Below are positions 23,262-31,260 of a DNA stretch of 34,798 nt, in pieces. Location of the stretch: positions 1-34,798 of IMG/VR virus record IMGVR_UViG_3300046167_000154. One strand, written 5' to 3'. The notes beneath the pieces were generated by a model. It made no database searches and was not told the DNA's origin. It was given only the letters and a program-made list of their open reading frames with translations. The position numbers were made by a program, and so were the translations under genes. Within the stretch, counting starts at the first letter, position 1. The number at the start of each line of letters is the position of its first letter. This DNA is from a virus.

Positions 23262-26042
23262 TTAAATAGCGGCAATGATAAAGGCAAGTAGCTCAGAGTA
23301 ACGCACACCCATTCGTGTACGCTCTTCGCCCGTGTCTTCATCAGTCCAAGTTGTTGAAATAAACATTGCGTAGCGTCCAGCGTCCAAGCCTTCAGCAGTA
23401 AATGCATCTTGTAAGTCTTGAGCAATGATGCCGAAGTGGATACGCGCGTCGTCACCCTTGTCTGCTACTGAAGACTTCCAGCGAAACTTACGTAGCAATC
23501 CCTTACACGCTACAGCAACACGTTGCTCTGCTTCAGACAGTGCTTCAATGTCTTGCTTTTCATTGCGGTCAGACGTTTGGATAGTGCCGTTGGTAGCGTA
23601 AATATCGTCAAAACGATTTGATTGCCAGCCCAAATCTACGGTATCGTCAGCCAAAGTACCGTTTTTTCTTGGCCCTATAGCGTTTTCGTAAAACTTCCAT
23701 CCTGTATGAAGCGTTTCGCCATCGATAGCAAACCCATCTGACTCTATTGTAATACTACCGACTGGGCTGCCAGCAACATAAAAACTAATAAAATCAGGGT
23801 CGGTATAGCCTGTTGCTTTAGACAAATAGAGATTCCTATTGGAGTTTGATTGTGCGACTACTACGCCTTCTGGGCCATCAAGATATACTCCATTGTCTGC
23901 TGTTGCCCCAGTAGCAATTCCTGAAACGCCAGTCAAACCAACCAGCAAGTTGCCGGAGGTATCTATTCTTGCCGCTTCATCGCCACCAGTTCTAAACTGT
24001 ATAGACTCAGTACCAAATTCAGCGCCGCTATCCGCCTTTAAAACTAAAGAGCCACTTAAGCCTTGTATCGTTGCATCGTAGTTATTGTCAGTGTCGGTAA
24101 ACTTAAGAGTTGGTGTTGCGTTTGAAATTTGAACAACGCCGCTAGAGTCGATACGCATGCGTTCTGAAGAGTCGTCAAAAAACATCAAGGCATCATCATT
24201 GCCTACCTGTAAGCTATAACTGCCTGTGCCTGCTTCTGCTAATTCTAATTTTGCTGTATTAGTATTAGACGCCTCTATATAAACAGACGCATTGCCGCCT
24301 GTATTTTTAGATGCAACTGTTACTGTTCCACTACTACCTTGTGTTGTTAAATTAAATGCTGGTAAGCTAGTGCCGATACCCACATTACCGCTAGAGTCGA
24401 TGCGCATTTTTTCGTCTAATGTAACTGCCGCACCAGCACTACCTGATGCTTGTGAATACCAAATATGCTCACTAGCTTCTTGCCTATAAGCACTTGACTG
24501 ATTAGTTTCAATATTAGCAAAAGAGCCTGTATCTGAATCTACATACAGATTATCGGTAATAAAGGTGCCATCAAGCCCATGAGTGCCTGTAGCGTTTTCA
24601 CTGAATAATGACGCCTTTTGACCTATAAAAAATTGATTCCAACCTGTATGCGTATCTGAAGGTGGCGTGGTGCCAAAACCTATAGCTCCTCGAGAGTCGA
24701 TGCGCATGCGTTCTGTGTTGTTTGTTTTAAACTGTATGTCGCGTGAGCCAATAGCCTGCAACCCAATACCAAAGCTAGTATCGGCATAAATTTCACCAGT
24801 TACAGTTCCGTTTACTTCTAAATCTAATAAGCTACCGCTAGTGCCATCTAACGTAAGTGTTGTAAAGCCGCTATAGCTGTTGGGACTGTCAGTGCCGATA
24901 CCTACGTTCTGAGAGTCATCAATAGTTACAGCATCAGTAGCATTAGTTCTAAACGTCATTTCATTTGTAGCATTGTTGTATTGAATTCTTGCTATATCTG
25001 CATCGTCAGTATCGCCAAAATGTATATTTGAGTAACCATTACTTGCATTTGAAACAATACTAATTCCAGCGCCTGTTCCAAGTGTTGTATTAGATATAAT
25101 TAAATCATCACTATAAGAATTTAAAGCTGAAGCAGAAGTTGCGCCTATAAACAACCGTTCATCAGAAGCATCCCAGAACAACTTCGCAGTCGTGCCAGTG
25201 TCTTCGTAGAAGCTAATGTCGCCGTTAGAAGCAAATAAAGCGGCTCTTGTTCCGCTATCTAGCGTGTCACTATTAACCTCAACAGCAACACCTTTAGAGG
25301 CACCAGATTGAATCAATGCGTTTTGCGATGAAGAGTATCCAAAAAATGCTCTATCGCTTTGAAAGCCTAAAGCGGCGGCGGCATTAAACGCACCATTACC
25401 TATAGTGCCTAAATCTCCAGTTCCATCAACAGTCAAACCATCAGCAGTCACTGTGCCAGTAACATCTATGCCTGTGGAGGTTGTGGCTAGTTTGGCTGAT
25501 CCTGAGTTGTATAGAGTAACTGCACCGCCATCAATAGCGGCTAAGTACGAAGCGCTTCCTGCCGCATTTCTTAAGTTAAGGTGCGTCCCTTGGATATTTA
25601 AAGCTCCCGGCCCACTCTCTTGAATAGTGCTTGCTGTTCCGTCTGAATAAATTGACAAGTCTGAGTCAACACCGAAGATAGCCTTGTCGTTGTCGCCAAA
25701 CAGAATGTCATTGCCATTAGACGCAAGATCACCACCCAGTTGTGGCGTAGTGTCTTCTACTACGTTCTGCAATGCAGAGTCAGCAGTAGAGCCTTGTGCG
25801 GCTGTAGCGTAATCAGAAGAGTCAAACGCCTTAACCTGTGCAAGGTTAGTAACCTCTGAGTCCATTAAGGCACCAGCGGCTGTGACGTTAGCTGTGTCTG
25901 TTACGTCTGCTGAAGCTTCAATGCCGTCCAGCTTAGTGTGGTCAGCATCGGTAAATACATTGGAGTCTGTAGCGGCTTCTACTGCGGCTCTAATCTCAGC
26001 ATTGGTTTGGTCTGCCTGTAGCACTAGCCTCAATGCCATCAA
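23262..26042 (-). CDS. Tail fibre, C-terminal part with S74 intramolecular chaperone (frameshifted from N-part)
   Basis: 926 residues as read from a TTG that is probably not a real start. Residues ~20-30 repeat the motif LDGIEASAD seen in the N-terminal fragment. A long beta-repeat shaft follows, with repeats around RMRIDSSGNVGIGT. The last 103 residues are a peptidase S74 chaperone domain beginning SDRNEKQDIEALSEAEQRV, with the self-cleavage Ser in the SDRNxK motif. This domain assists trimerisation and is then cut off. It is the host-recognition fibre. Two single-base slips separate it from the N-terminal fragment. Confidence 0.85.
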   Translation of the reverse strand: MMALRLVLQADQTNAEIRAAVEAATDSNVFTDADHTKLDGIEASADVTDTANVTAAGALMDSEVTNLAQVKAFDSSDYATAAQGSTADSALQNVVEDTTPQLGGDLASNGNDILFGDNDKAIFGVDSDLSIYSDGTASTIQESGPGALNIQGTHLNLRNAAGSASYLAAIDGGAVTLYNSGSAKLATTSTGIDVTGTVTADGLTVDGTGDLGTIGNGAFNAAAALGFQSDRAFFGYSSSQNALIQSGASKGVAVEVNSDTLDSGTRAALFASNGDISFYEDTGTTAKLFWDASDERLFIGATSASALNSYSDDLIISNTTLGTGAGISIVSNASNGYSNIHFGDTDDADIARIQYNNATNEMTFRTNATDAVTIDDSQNVGIGTDSPNSYSGFTTLTLDGTSGSLLDLEVNGTVTGEIYADTSFGIGLQAIGSRDIQFKTNNTERMRIDSRGAIGFGTTPPSDTHTGWNQFFIGQKASLFSENATGTHGLDGTFITDNLYVDSDTGSFANIETNQSSAYRQEASEHIWYSQASGSAGAAVTLDEKMRIDSSGNVGIGTSLPAFNLTTQGSSGTVTVASKNTGGNASVYIEASNTNTAKLELAEAGTGSYSLQVGNDDALMFFDDSSERMRIDSSGVVQISNATPTLKFTDTDNNYDATIQGLSGSLVLKADSGAEFGTESIQFRTGGDEAARIDTSGNLLVGLTGVSGIATGATADNGVYLDGPEGVVVAQSNSNRNLYLSKATGYTDPDFISFYVAGSPVGSITIESDGFAIDGETLHTGWKFYENAIGPRKNGTLADDTVDLGWQSNRFDDIYATNGTIQTSDRNEKQDIEALSEAEQRVAVACKGLLRKFRWKSSVADKGDDARIHFGIIAQDLQDAFTAEGLDAGRYAMFISTTWTDEDTGEERTRMGVRYSELLAFIIAAI

Positions 26043-26059
26043 GCTTACTGTGATCTGCG

Positions 26060-26719
26060 TCAGTAAAAGACGTTAGAGTCAGAAGCTGATTCAACCAGTG
26101 TACGAATCTCTGCGGCTGTTTGGTCAGCAGTAGCGCCTGCTTCAATGCCGTCTAACTTAGCACCGTCTGTAGCAACGTCACGGCCATCAATGGTTCCGTC
26201 TGTAGTTAGGTTGCCAGAGATAGTAGGAGCAGTAAGCGTTTTGTTAGTAAGTGTTTGTGTGCCAGTCAGTGTGGCAACGGTAGAGTCAATAGCAAAGGTA
26301 ACAGCATTTCCTGAGCCAGACGTATCAATACCAGCGCCACCTGTGAAGGTCAGTGTCTCAGAGTCTAAGTCGATACTAAGCGCACCACCTGAGTCTGCTT
26401 GAAAGTCTAGGTCTTGTGCAGTGACTTGTGAGTCAACGTACGCTTTTACGGACTGCTGTGTGGGAACTAATGTTGCACTGTCAGACGCCATGTTGTCTTC
26501 GTCGACAAAGGCAGTGACACCAATGGTTCCGTCAGAAATAGTTTCAAAAGTCAGGGTTCCGGTAAACGTAGGCCCTGCTGTATCAGCTTTGGTTGTAATG
26601 GCTGTGGCAATTGCGTCAAACTCAGTTTCAAATTCAGCGCCACGAATAATTTTTCCTGAGTCGCCTGTAGGTAACGAGTCCTTCGCTTCAAAGTCTGTAG
26701 TCTTAGTGTAGTTCGACAT
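26060..26719 (-). CDS. Tail fibre, N-terminal part
   Basis: 219 residues, starting at the ATG at 26719 with AGGA about ten bases upstream, 69 bases after the capsid stop. It begins SNYTKTTDFEAKDSLPTGDS, the typical N-terminus of marine phage fibres. Segments LVPTQQSVKAYVDSQ and TLTGTQTLTNKTLTAPTISG are common in such shafts. It ends at a false stop after SASDSNVFY. Removing one base continues as VFTDADHSKLDGIEA, so the ~1150-residue protein continues into the frame ending at 23262. Confidence 0.85.
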   Translation of the reverse strand: MSNYTKTTDFEAKDSLPTGDSGKIIRGAEFETEFDAIATAITTKADTAGPTFTGTLTFETISDGTIGVTAFVDEDNMASDSATLVPTQQSVKAYVDSQVTAQDLDFQADSGGALSIDLDSETLTFTGGAGIDTSGSGNAVTFAIDSTVATLTGTQTLTNKTLTAPTISGNLTTDGTIDGRDVATDGAKLDGIEAGATADQTAAEIRTLVESASDSNVFY

Positions 26720-26756
26720 TGGAAAGTCCTATTGCAGAGAAGAAGGAGGAGAAAGG

Positions 26757-26778
26757 AAAAGGGGCCATTGCTGACCCC
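26757..26778 (-). terminator. Rho-independent terminator after capsid gene
   Basis: Minus-strand reading: GGGGTC, 6-base loop, GGCCCC, then TTTTCCTTT. The six-pair stem has one G-U wobble. It lies ten bases after the capsid stop and before the fibre gene. Partial termination here would raise capsid mRNA over fibre mRNA, a layout seen downstream of many phage capsid genes. Confidence 0.75.
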
Positions 26779-26787
26779 CTAAGATCG

Positions 26788-27768
26788 TTACTCAGCGACT
26801 GCGAGTACGAAACCAGCTTCAGGTCGGTATACTTCAACACCGTAGAGGCAATCAGCCGTGTACAGAGTTGAGAGGTATTCCTGCTTGTACTGAGTCTGTG
26901 AACGAACAGCTTGCTGCTCTGCCATGACAATAGCGTCACGGTGGAACAAAAGTGCTGCACGAGTATCAGCAGATCCAGCAGTGTTGTCTGCTGCTGCTTC
27001 GATAGTTGCACAGTTGTTTGAGACGTAGATGTCTACACCGTACAGGTTACCGATAAGGCCAGAGCTTACTGCTTGACCAGTTACGAAGTCAGAAGACACG
27101 TATCGGTCAACACCCATGATGGTGTTACGAACCGAAGGTGGGATAACAAGTACACGGCTTTCCATAGGTACGTTGTTGTCGTCAAGCTTCTGAATCATGT
27201 CACGGAAGAACGCATCGGTAAACACGTCAGCAGGAACGATAGTATCGTCAGTGTACTGAGTAGTTGTACCACCGTCGTTGAAGAAACAACCGCTGTGCTG
27301 GTAGTCAGTAGGAGCTACTGAGCCAGAGAACACAACAGAACCACCGTCACCAAAGCCAGTACCACAAGAGTGGAGGTCGGTGTCGATCTTTGTAGCAAGA
27401 GCATAACCAGCATCTTCAGTGTAGAACTGACGGAGGCTAGAAAGCGCCTGTACTTCAACGATGTCTTCGATCAAACGTGAGTACTCGAAGTGACGGTCGA
27501 TGTCAACAGTCAGTTCGCTCTCAGTGTTTGCAATGATAGTAACCGCAGTGTCAGCAGCCTTAGCATTTGCATCGCCACGAGTTGGCTTTGGAATGTGAAG
27601 CTTGTCGCCCTTCTTGCCGTTCATAGCGATACGCTTGACAAGTGGAGCCATCTTCAGGTTCTTTTGGTAAGCAGCAATAATCTCATCACTCCAGATTTCT
27701 GGAATAAAAGTAGCCGCTTCAGTCTTCGCAGTATTGCCCGCTGCACCGGGATAAGTTGCAGTAGCCAT
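26788..27768 (-). CDS. Major capsid protein (HK97-fold, T7-like family)
   Basis: 326 residues. It begins MATATYPGAAGNTAKTEAAT, followed by FIPEIWSDEIIAAYQKNLKM (the N-arm and long helix typical of this capsid family), then KLHIPKPTRGD, and a conserved end with VMAEQQAVRSQTQYKQEYLS and ADCLYGVEVYRPEAG. It assembles the icosahedral head with the scaffold encoded just upstream. No cleavage site or protease gene is seen, which fits a T7-like scaffolded capsid. A terminator follows directly. Confidence 0.9.
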   Translation of the reverse strand: MATATYPGAAGNTAKTEAATFIPEIWSDEIIAAYQKNLKMAPLVKRIAMNGKKGDKLHIPKPTRGDANAKAADTAVTIIANTESELTVDIDRHFEYSRLIEDIVEVQALSSLRQFYTEDAGYALATKIDTDLHSCGTGFGDGGSVVFSGSVAPTDYQHSGCFFNDGGTTTQYTDDTIVPADVFTDAFFRDMIQKLDDNNVPMESRVLVIPPSVRNTIMGVDRYVSSDFVTGQAVSSGLIGNLYGVDIYVSNNCATIEAAADNTAGSADTRAALLFHRDAIVMAEQQAVRSQTQYKQEYLSTLYTADCLYGVEVYRPEAGFVLAVAE

Positions 27769-27782
27769 GTCAATCTCCTAGA

Positions 27783-28580
27783 TTATTTGACTCGACCCTC
27801 CGCATAAGCCGCCATGATTTCATCGGACAAAGCTTGATAACGGTCAGGGTCATTCTTCATAAGTTTAATAATGTCGGCCCTGCGATATACCTTCTTACGA
27901 CTACCTTCAGCACTACCTCGTGCATTGCCTGTGTTAGCTGCCTTAAGTGTTTGCTTACGTGCCTGTTTTTCAACTTTGGCAGTCTGCTGTGCTACTGTTT
28001 TACGTTCTTTCCAGAGTGTAAACAGTTCGTCAGCAGATTCAGCATCGTACTGTTGGTCAGCTTGTACAAACAACTGAGTCCTAATCTTAGAAGCTTTGAT
28101 CCATTCTGCAAACTTGGGATCACCAAGGATTGTTTGCATGTCTGGATGCTTGTTTTGAAGCGTAGCCAAAGATGACTGCTTCTTGTACTGCTCTGAGTAC
28201 TGTTGTGCTTCTCTTATCTTAGGATGGTTCTCAATAGCACGATTGACAGCGCCTTGAGGATCTGTAAAATAGTCTATATCGTCTTCAGGCTCAACGTATT
28301 GTTGAGGTGCTGGTGGTTGCGTTTGAGTACTAATGTAATCATCTACAACCTTACGAAGTTCTCCTACCTCAGAAGACTGACGACCCAATAGCTTTTCAGC
28401 TTCTTGGTGCATATGTACAACTTCTTCTAGAGACTTATTTTGGTACTTCTCTGGTAGGTTAGTTTCTTCTTGAGGTTGCTCAACTTCCTCTTGGGGTTGT
28501 TGAATCTCATCAACTTCGCTTTCAATGGTGTCCACGTTGTCCTCTTCAGGCTGTGGATCAAGCATCATAGCTTTTGACAT
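27783..28580 (-). CDS. Capsid scaffolding protein
   Basis: 265 residues. The acidic, Pro/Gln/Glu-rich N-terminus (IESEVDEIQQPQEEVEQPQE) is followed by a helical middle (SSEVGELRKVVDDYIS; SEQYKKQSSLATLQNKHPDM) and a basic C-terminal helix-turn-helix (RKKVYRRADIIKLMKNDPDR). The charge profile, acidic first and basic last, is that of podoviral scaffolds, whose basic end binds capsid. It is encoded directly before the capsid gene, the standard order. Confidence 0.85.
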   Translation of the reverse strand: MSKAMMLDPQPEEDNVDTIESEVDEIQQPQEEVEQPQEETNLPEKYQNKSLEEVVHMHQEAEKLLGRQSSEVGELRKVVDDYISTQTQPPAPQQYVEPEDDIDYFTDPQGAVNRAIENHPKIREAQQYSEQYKKQSSLATLQNKHPDMQTILGDPKFAEWIKASKIRTQLFVQADQQYDAESADELFTLWKERKTVAQQTAKVEKQARKQTLKAANTGNARGSAEGSRKKVYRRADIIKLMKNDPDRYQALSDEIMAAYAEGRVK

Positions 28581-28601
28581 AATTAAACTCCGTGATTATA
28601 A

Positions 28602-28826
28602 TCATTGTGGAGATTTCTTTCTACCTGCTTTTTCGTGTTCTCGTACCCACTTCATGTGCTGACCGGGGAAGTCCCCAGTAGAGCCATCAAGGTGAAAAGA
28701 CGGGGCAGATACCATTCTTGTAGAGGGTTCGCCACAGGTTTTGCACCTACTTTCTGTGACGTTATCCTTTACAAATTCTTCTGTGACATGTCCGTTAGTA
28801 CAACGGAAGTCGTAGATTTTATACAT
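28602..28826 (-). CDS. FmdB-type zinc ribbon protein
   Basis: 74 residues. YDFRCTNGHVTEEFV and CKTCGEPSTRMVSAPSFHLD match the FmdB regulatory zinc ribbon pattern (Cys, His, then CxxC). The C-terminal tail is basic (MKWVREHEKAGRKKSP). Found in many phages near head genes; the role is unknown, possibly a small DNA- or RNA-binding or assembly factor. It overlaps the upstream gene by eight bases and precedes the scaffold. Confidence 0.8.
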   Translation of the reverse strand: MYKIYDFRCTNGHVTEEFVKDNVTESRCKTCGEPSTRMVSAPSFHLDGSTGDFPGQHMKWVREHEKAGRKKSPQ

Positions 28827-29073
28827 CTACTGGGCCTTCTTCTTCTACTTCAGCTTGCTCTCTGGCAACCTCTATAGTACCCTGTAGATTGATTACTGTT
28901 GCAAAAGCAGCTACCTGACCTTTACGAAAGAAGAGATCTTCTACGTCTTTTACAGTCTGTATATCTGCCAACTGTTGTGCGTTTGTGGAAAGCTCTTGCA
29001 AGAGTTGTTTGAAACCTTCGTGATTGAAGAGTTCGTTGTAGTTGTCGAAGTAGGTTTCAAGCTCTGGAGTCAT
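28819..29073 (-). CDS. Small helical acidic protein, 84 residues
   Basis: First gene of the capsid sub-operon, 25 bases after the predicted start of the strong promoter. It is mostly helical (ELETYFDNYNELFNHEGFKQ; NAQQLADIQTVKDVEDLFF) and ends in an acidic tail (EVEEEGPVDV). I recall similar proteins between portal and scaffold genes in marine podoviruses; the function is not known. It overlaps the zinc-ribbon gene by eight bases. Confidence 0.75.
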   Translation of the reverse strand: MTPELETYFDNYNELFNHEGFKQLLQELSTNAQQLADIQTVKDVEDLFFRKGQVAAFATVINLQGTIEVAREQAEVEEEGPVDV

Positions 29074-29104
29074 AGTTTTCTCTAATGTTGTTAACTATAG
29101 TTTT

Positions 29105-29133
29105 ATTATATCATACTTTTTAGCAGTTGTCAA
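29105..29133 (-). promoter_or_regulatory. Consensus sigma-70 promoter for capsid sub-operon
   Basis: On the minus strand TTGACA (29133-29128), exactly 17 bases, then TATAAT (29110-29105): both hexamers are perfect. Transcription would begin near 29098 in an AT-rich leader. It would drive the 84-residue protein, zinc ribbon, scaffold and capsid genes at high level, with the terminator at 26757 closing the unit. Confidence 0.9.
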
Positions 29134-29402
29134 GCATTTCTTGTAGATTTTCTACGTTTGCCTGAAGCAGTAACTGCATGTGCTATACGCTTAGGCCCTG
29201 TCTTACGTCGTGCAGAAGAAGCCTTTTCAGCTTTAGTCATCTTAGCCGCAACAGCTTTAGGACGACAAGAGGGGTACGGACGTTTAGACTCACCCTTCTT
29301 TGCAGACTTACGTCCACAAGGTTTGCCTGTCTTTACGTCTACCCACTCCTCCTTAAACCACTTCTTAAGGGCAGCACCTTTCTTACTTTTTCTTACGGCC
29401 AC
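29130..29402 (-). CDS. Small lysine-rich protein, 90 residues
   Basis: Starts at a GTG (29402), overlapping the previous gene by 20 bases. Very basic: KEEWVDVKTGKPCGRKSAKK, then GESKRPYPSCRPKAVAAKMT and a tail of Lys/Arg/Ser. The W-x-x-V-x-T-G-K-P-C-G-R and P-x-C-R-P pattern occurs in small basic proteins of marine phages and large DNA viruses. It could be a DNA-condensing or nucleic-acid-binding protein; this is inferred from charge. Its end coincides with the -35 of the capsid promoter. Confidence 0.7.
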   Translation of the reverse strand: MAVRKSKKGAALKKWFKEEWVDVKTGKPCGRKSAKKGESKRPYPSCRPKAVAAKMTKAEKASSARRKTGPKRIAHAVTASGKRRKSTRNA

Positions 29403-29544
29403 TTTTGTTACCCCAGTTCTTAGCGCCGACTTTGCGGCATTTGGCTACAGCACCAGAGGCGTATGCAGAAGGCCAGACCTTGTATCTAGACTTGACCTTC
29501 TTTGCACAAGCGTCGTTAGCTTTCTTAGTTTTAGCTTTAGGCAT
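29383..29544 (-). CDS. Small basic protein, DUF5872-like, 53 residues
   Basis: MPKAKTKKANDACAKKVKSR, then WPSAYASGAVAKCRKVGAKN, then WGNKSGRKKK. The 'WPSAYASGxxxxCRxxGAxNWGNKS' signature is a recurring domain in phage and giant-virus proteins that I recall as DUF5872. The function is unknown; the high Lys content suggests nucleic-acid binding. It overlaps its downstream neighbour by 20 bases. Confidence 0.7.
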   Translation of the reverse strand: MPKAKTKKANDACAKKVKSRYKVWPSAYASGAVAKCRKVGAKNWGNKSGRKKK

Positions 29545-29546
29545 CT

Positions 29547-29606
29547 TTAGTACCCCTTGGGTTTGCTCTTGCCTTTCTTCTTTCGCTTACCTGAACAGTT
29601 TGGCAT
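29547..29606 (-). CDS. 19-residue basic peptide
   Basis: MPNCSGKRKKKGKSKPKGY, nine Lys/Arg of 19 residues. It is preceded by an excellent ribosome binding site AGGAGG six bases before the ATG, which is the main reason to accept so short a gene. It lies between two other basic small genes with almost no spacing (two bases before the next start). It may bind DNA or RNA; no family is known to me. Confidence 0.5.
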   Translation of the reverse strand: MPNCSGKRKKKGKSKPKGY

Positions 29607-29616
29607 GGTAGCCTCC

Positions 29617-29763
29617 TTACTTTTTGTGAACTTTCTGGACTTCAAAGTTTGCAGATTTAGACGCACCCTTGTGTGGCTTGTAGCCGTCTGCAGGGTCTTT
29701 CATTAGTTTATAACCTTTGCCACTCTTCATCCAGTGATGGCCTTTAGGTGCATTGATTTTCAT
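29617..29763 (-). CDS. Small basic protein, 48 residues
   Basis: Starts at the ATG at 29763. It begins MKINAPKGHHWMKSGKGYKL, continues with DPADGYKPHKGASKSANFEV and ends QKVHKK. It is basic and probably compact. The 'P-x-G-x-H-W-M' and 'Y-K-x-x-K-G-A-S-K-S-A-x-F' pattern recurs in small phage proteins near structural genes, as far as I recall. It sits four bases after the stop of the gene upstream and ten before the 19-residue peptide's start. Confidence 0.65.
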   Translation of the reverse strand: MKINAPKGHHWMKSGKGYKLMKDPADGYKPHKGASKSANFEVQKVHKK

Positions 29764-29767
29764 ATTA

Positions 29768-30034
29768 TCACCACTTCTTACACGACCAGTATCGTGCCGT
29801 TAGTTTACTAGGTGGATTAGTGTCACACTTGTGACGTGCCCTAAACGACTTACGACGTGCAGGCTGGTCTTTCTTAATAGTCATCTTAGCGTCACCAAAA
29901 CGAATAGTCTTAGTCTTGTCACCTTCCTTGGCTACTACTACAAACTTCTTCGTTGGGTGGCTAGGCGTCCGCTTTGGCTTGTTGTACCCGCTTACGCCCG
30001 CCCGTGCTAGTTTTGGGTCCTTGGACTTTGGCAT
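29768..30034 (-). CDS. Small basic protein, DUF6321-like, 88 residues
   Basis: MPKSKDPKLARAGVSGYNKP, then KRTPSHPTKKFVVVAKEGDK and TKTIRFGDAKMTIKKDQPAR, ending RKSFRARHKCDTNPPSKLTA and RYWSCKKW. 'YNKPKRTPxHPxKxxVVVAKEGxKxKxIRFG' is a distinctive conserved pattern in phages and some large viruses (I recall DUF6321). The role is unknown. The ATG follows GAGGAA. It overlaps the 3' end of the portal frame by 74 bases in another frame. Confidence 0.75.
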   Translation of the reverse strand: MPKSKDPKLARAGVSGYNKPKRTPSHPTKKFVVVAKEGDKTKTIRFGDAKMTIKKDQPARRKSFRARHKCDTNPPSKLTARYWSCKKW

Positions 30035-31202
30035 TACTGAGTTCCTCCACCTTGGTTTCCAAGTGGTCCACCTTGGTTTGTAGGTCCGCTAGGTGTTGGA
30101 ATGTTCCTTGGAACTCTTGGTTGACTTGTCTGCAGGAGCAGGCGCAGTTCCGTGGTCGGTTAACATTTGTTTTACCTTCTATTTGCTTTTCTTTGAGGAG
30201 AGTATCGGCCACTTTCATACGGCGTTCAAACTCTTTATCTTCTGCGTCACCTTCACGAAGGTTTCGGGTAACAGCGTTAATACGGTCGATTTCAAGTTCC
30301 TGAGGCACTGCTTGGGCTTCTGCAGCCAGCTTAGTAGCTCGTGCTTGTGACTCTTGAGCCTGAGCAGACAGTGCTGCAGTTTGTGACTGCTGGAACTGCA
30401 TTTGCAACTGTTGTGCTTGTTGTTGCATTTGCTGCTGCTGCGGGTTAGGTTGCATAGCTTGTTGCATAGCCGTAAGAAGCTCTTCACGGTTAGACAAGTT
30501 CATGTTGTCAATAATGCTTTGAATCAGTGTGTTGTACAACGGTGAGTCTTTTTGCATAGTCTGTAGTAGTTGTACAAGCTGGGTTACTTCGTACTCCCTA
30601 GCAATGATACCTAAAGTACTGCTAGCGTTAAACTTGTAGTCTGCTACAGGGTAGTTCTCAGGGTCAAACTGCATGTACCTATAGGCTGCTTTCTTGACAA
30701 AAGGTATTAAGAAAGACTGCTGGAAGTTAATCAGTGTCCGCTTGTGACGTTTAATAATAGCGCCAAGAGACATACTAATCCCAGCGGCAGTAGCCTCGCC
30801 ATTAACACTACCAGCGATTCCTGCTGAGTCCACTGCTCCGGTAGCTTGTTGTACCATCTGCTGCAGTGCTCCGGCTTGAGCAAAAGTAATTTGGTTAACA
30901 TTACCAAAGTTGAACGGTTGAAGTACTTCTTTAGGATTTCCACTGGTCAGTATCATCTTTCCGGGGCGTACTTCGGGTTTAGCACCACGAGGTAGCCTAG
31001 TTGCGTCAATAGCCATCATAGGATGGATCGTAAGACTTAAAGCGTCAATTCTAGCTCTTAGCTCAGTGTCAAGTGCTTTCTGTGAGTTGTATCCTTTTTC
31101 GCACACACCACGACCCCAGAAACGTCCGGGCACTACGTCCCAAGGGAAAGCAACCACAGGACGGTCTGTCATCATGTAGGGGTTAGCTTCGGCCTTTAAC
31201 AA
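29961..31202 (-). CDS. Portal protein, C-terminal part (frameshifted)
   Basis: 413 residues as read; the formal TTG start is probably not used because the frame is open back to about 31297 and continues the N-terminal part. It contains PVVAFPWDVVPGRFWGRGVC and QITFAQAGALQQMVQQATGA (wing/stem and helix regions typical of podoviral portals), then a Gln-rich barrel-like coiled coil (QQQQMQQQAQQLQMQFQQSQ). The final ~65 residues change character (NRPRNCACSCRQVNQE) and may be out of frame after a slip at 30170-30173. The portal forms the dodecameric DNA gate at one head vertex. Confidence 0.8.
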   Translation of the reverse strand: MLKAEANPYMMTDRPVVAFPWDVVPGRFWGRGVCEKGYNSQKALDTELRARIDALSLTIHPMMAIDATRLPRGAKPEVRPGKMILTSGNPKEVLQPFNFGNVNQITFAQAGALQQMVQQATGAVDSAGIAGSVNGEATAAGISMSLGAIIKRHKRTLINFQQSFLIPFVKKAAYRYMQFDPENYPVADYKFNASSTLGIIAREYEVTQLVQLLQTMQKDSPLYNTLIQSIIDNMNLSNREELLTAMQQAMQPNPQQQQMQQQAQQLQMQFQQSQTAALSAQAQESQARATKLAAEAQAVPQELEIDRINAVTRNLREGDAEDKEFERRMKVADTLLKEKQIEGKTNVNRPRNCACSCRQVNQEFQGTFQHLADLQTKVDHLETKVEELSNAKVQGPKTSTGGRKRVQQAKADA

Positions 31203-31260
31203 AATGCCGCTGTTGGCGATTACTACGACTGCTTCTACGTACTTTGACTTAGAGTCTTGC

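Noticed and set aside
28593-28604. Promoter for scaffold with -10 TATAAT (palindrome TGATTATAATCA)
   Set aside because: The -35 is poor (TAGAAA) and the start would fall on the ribosome binding site; the palindrome may still be an operator but evidence is thin.
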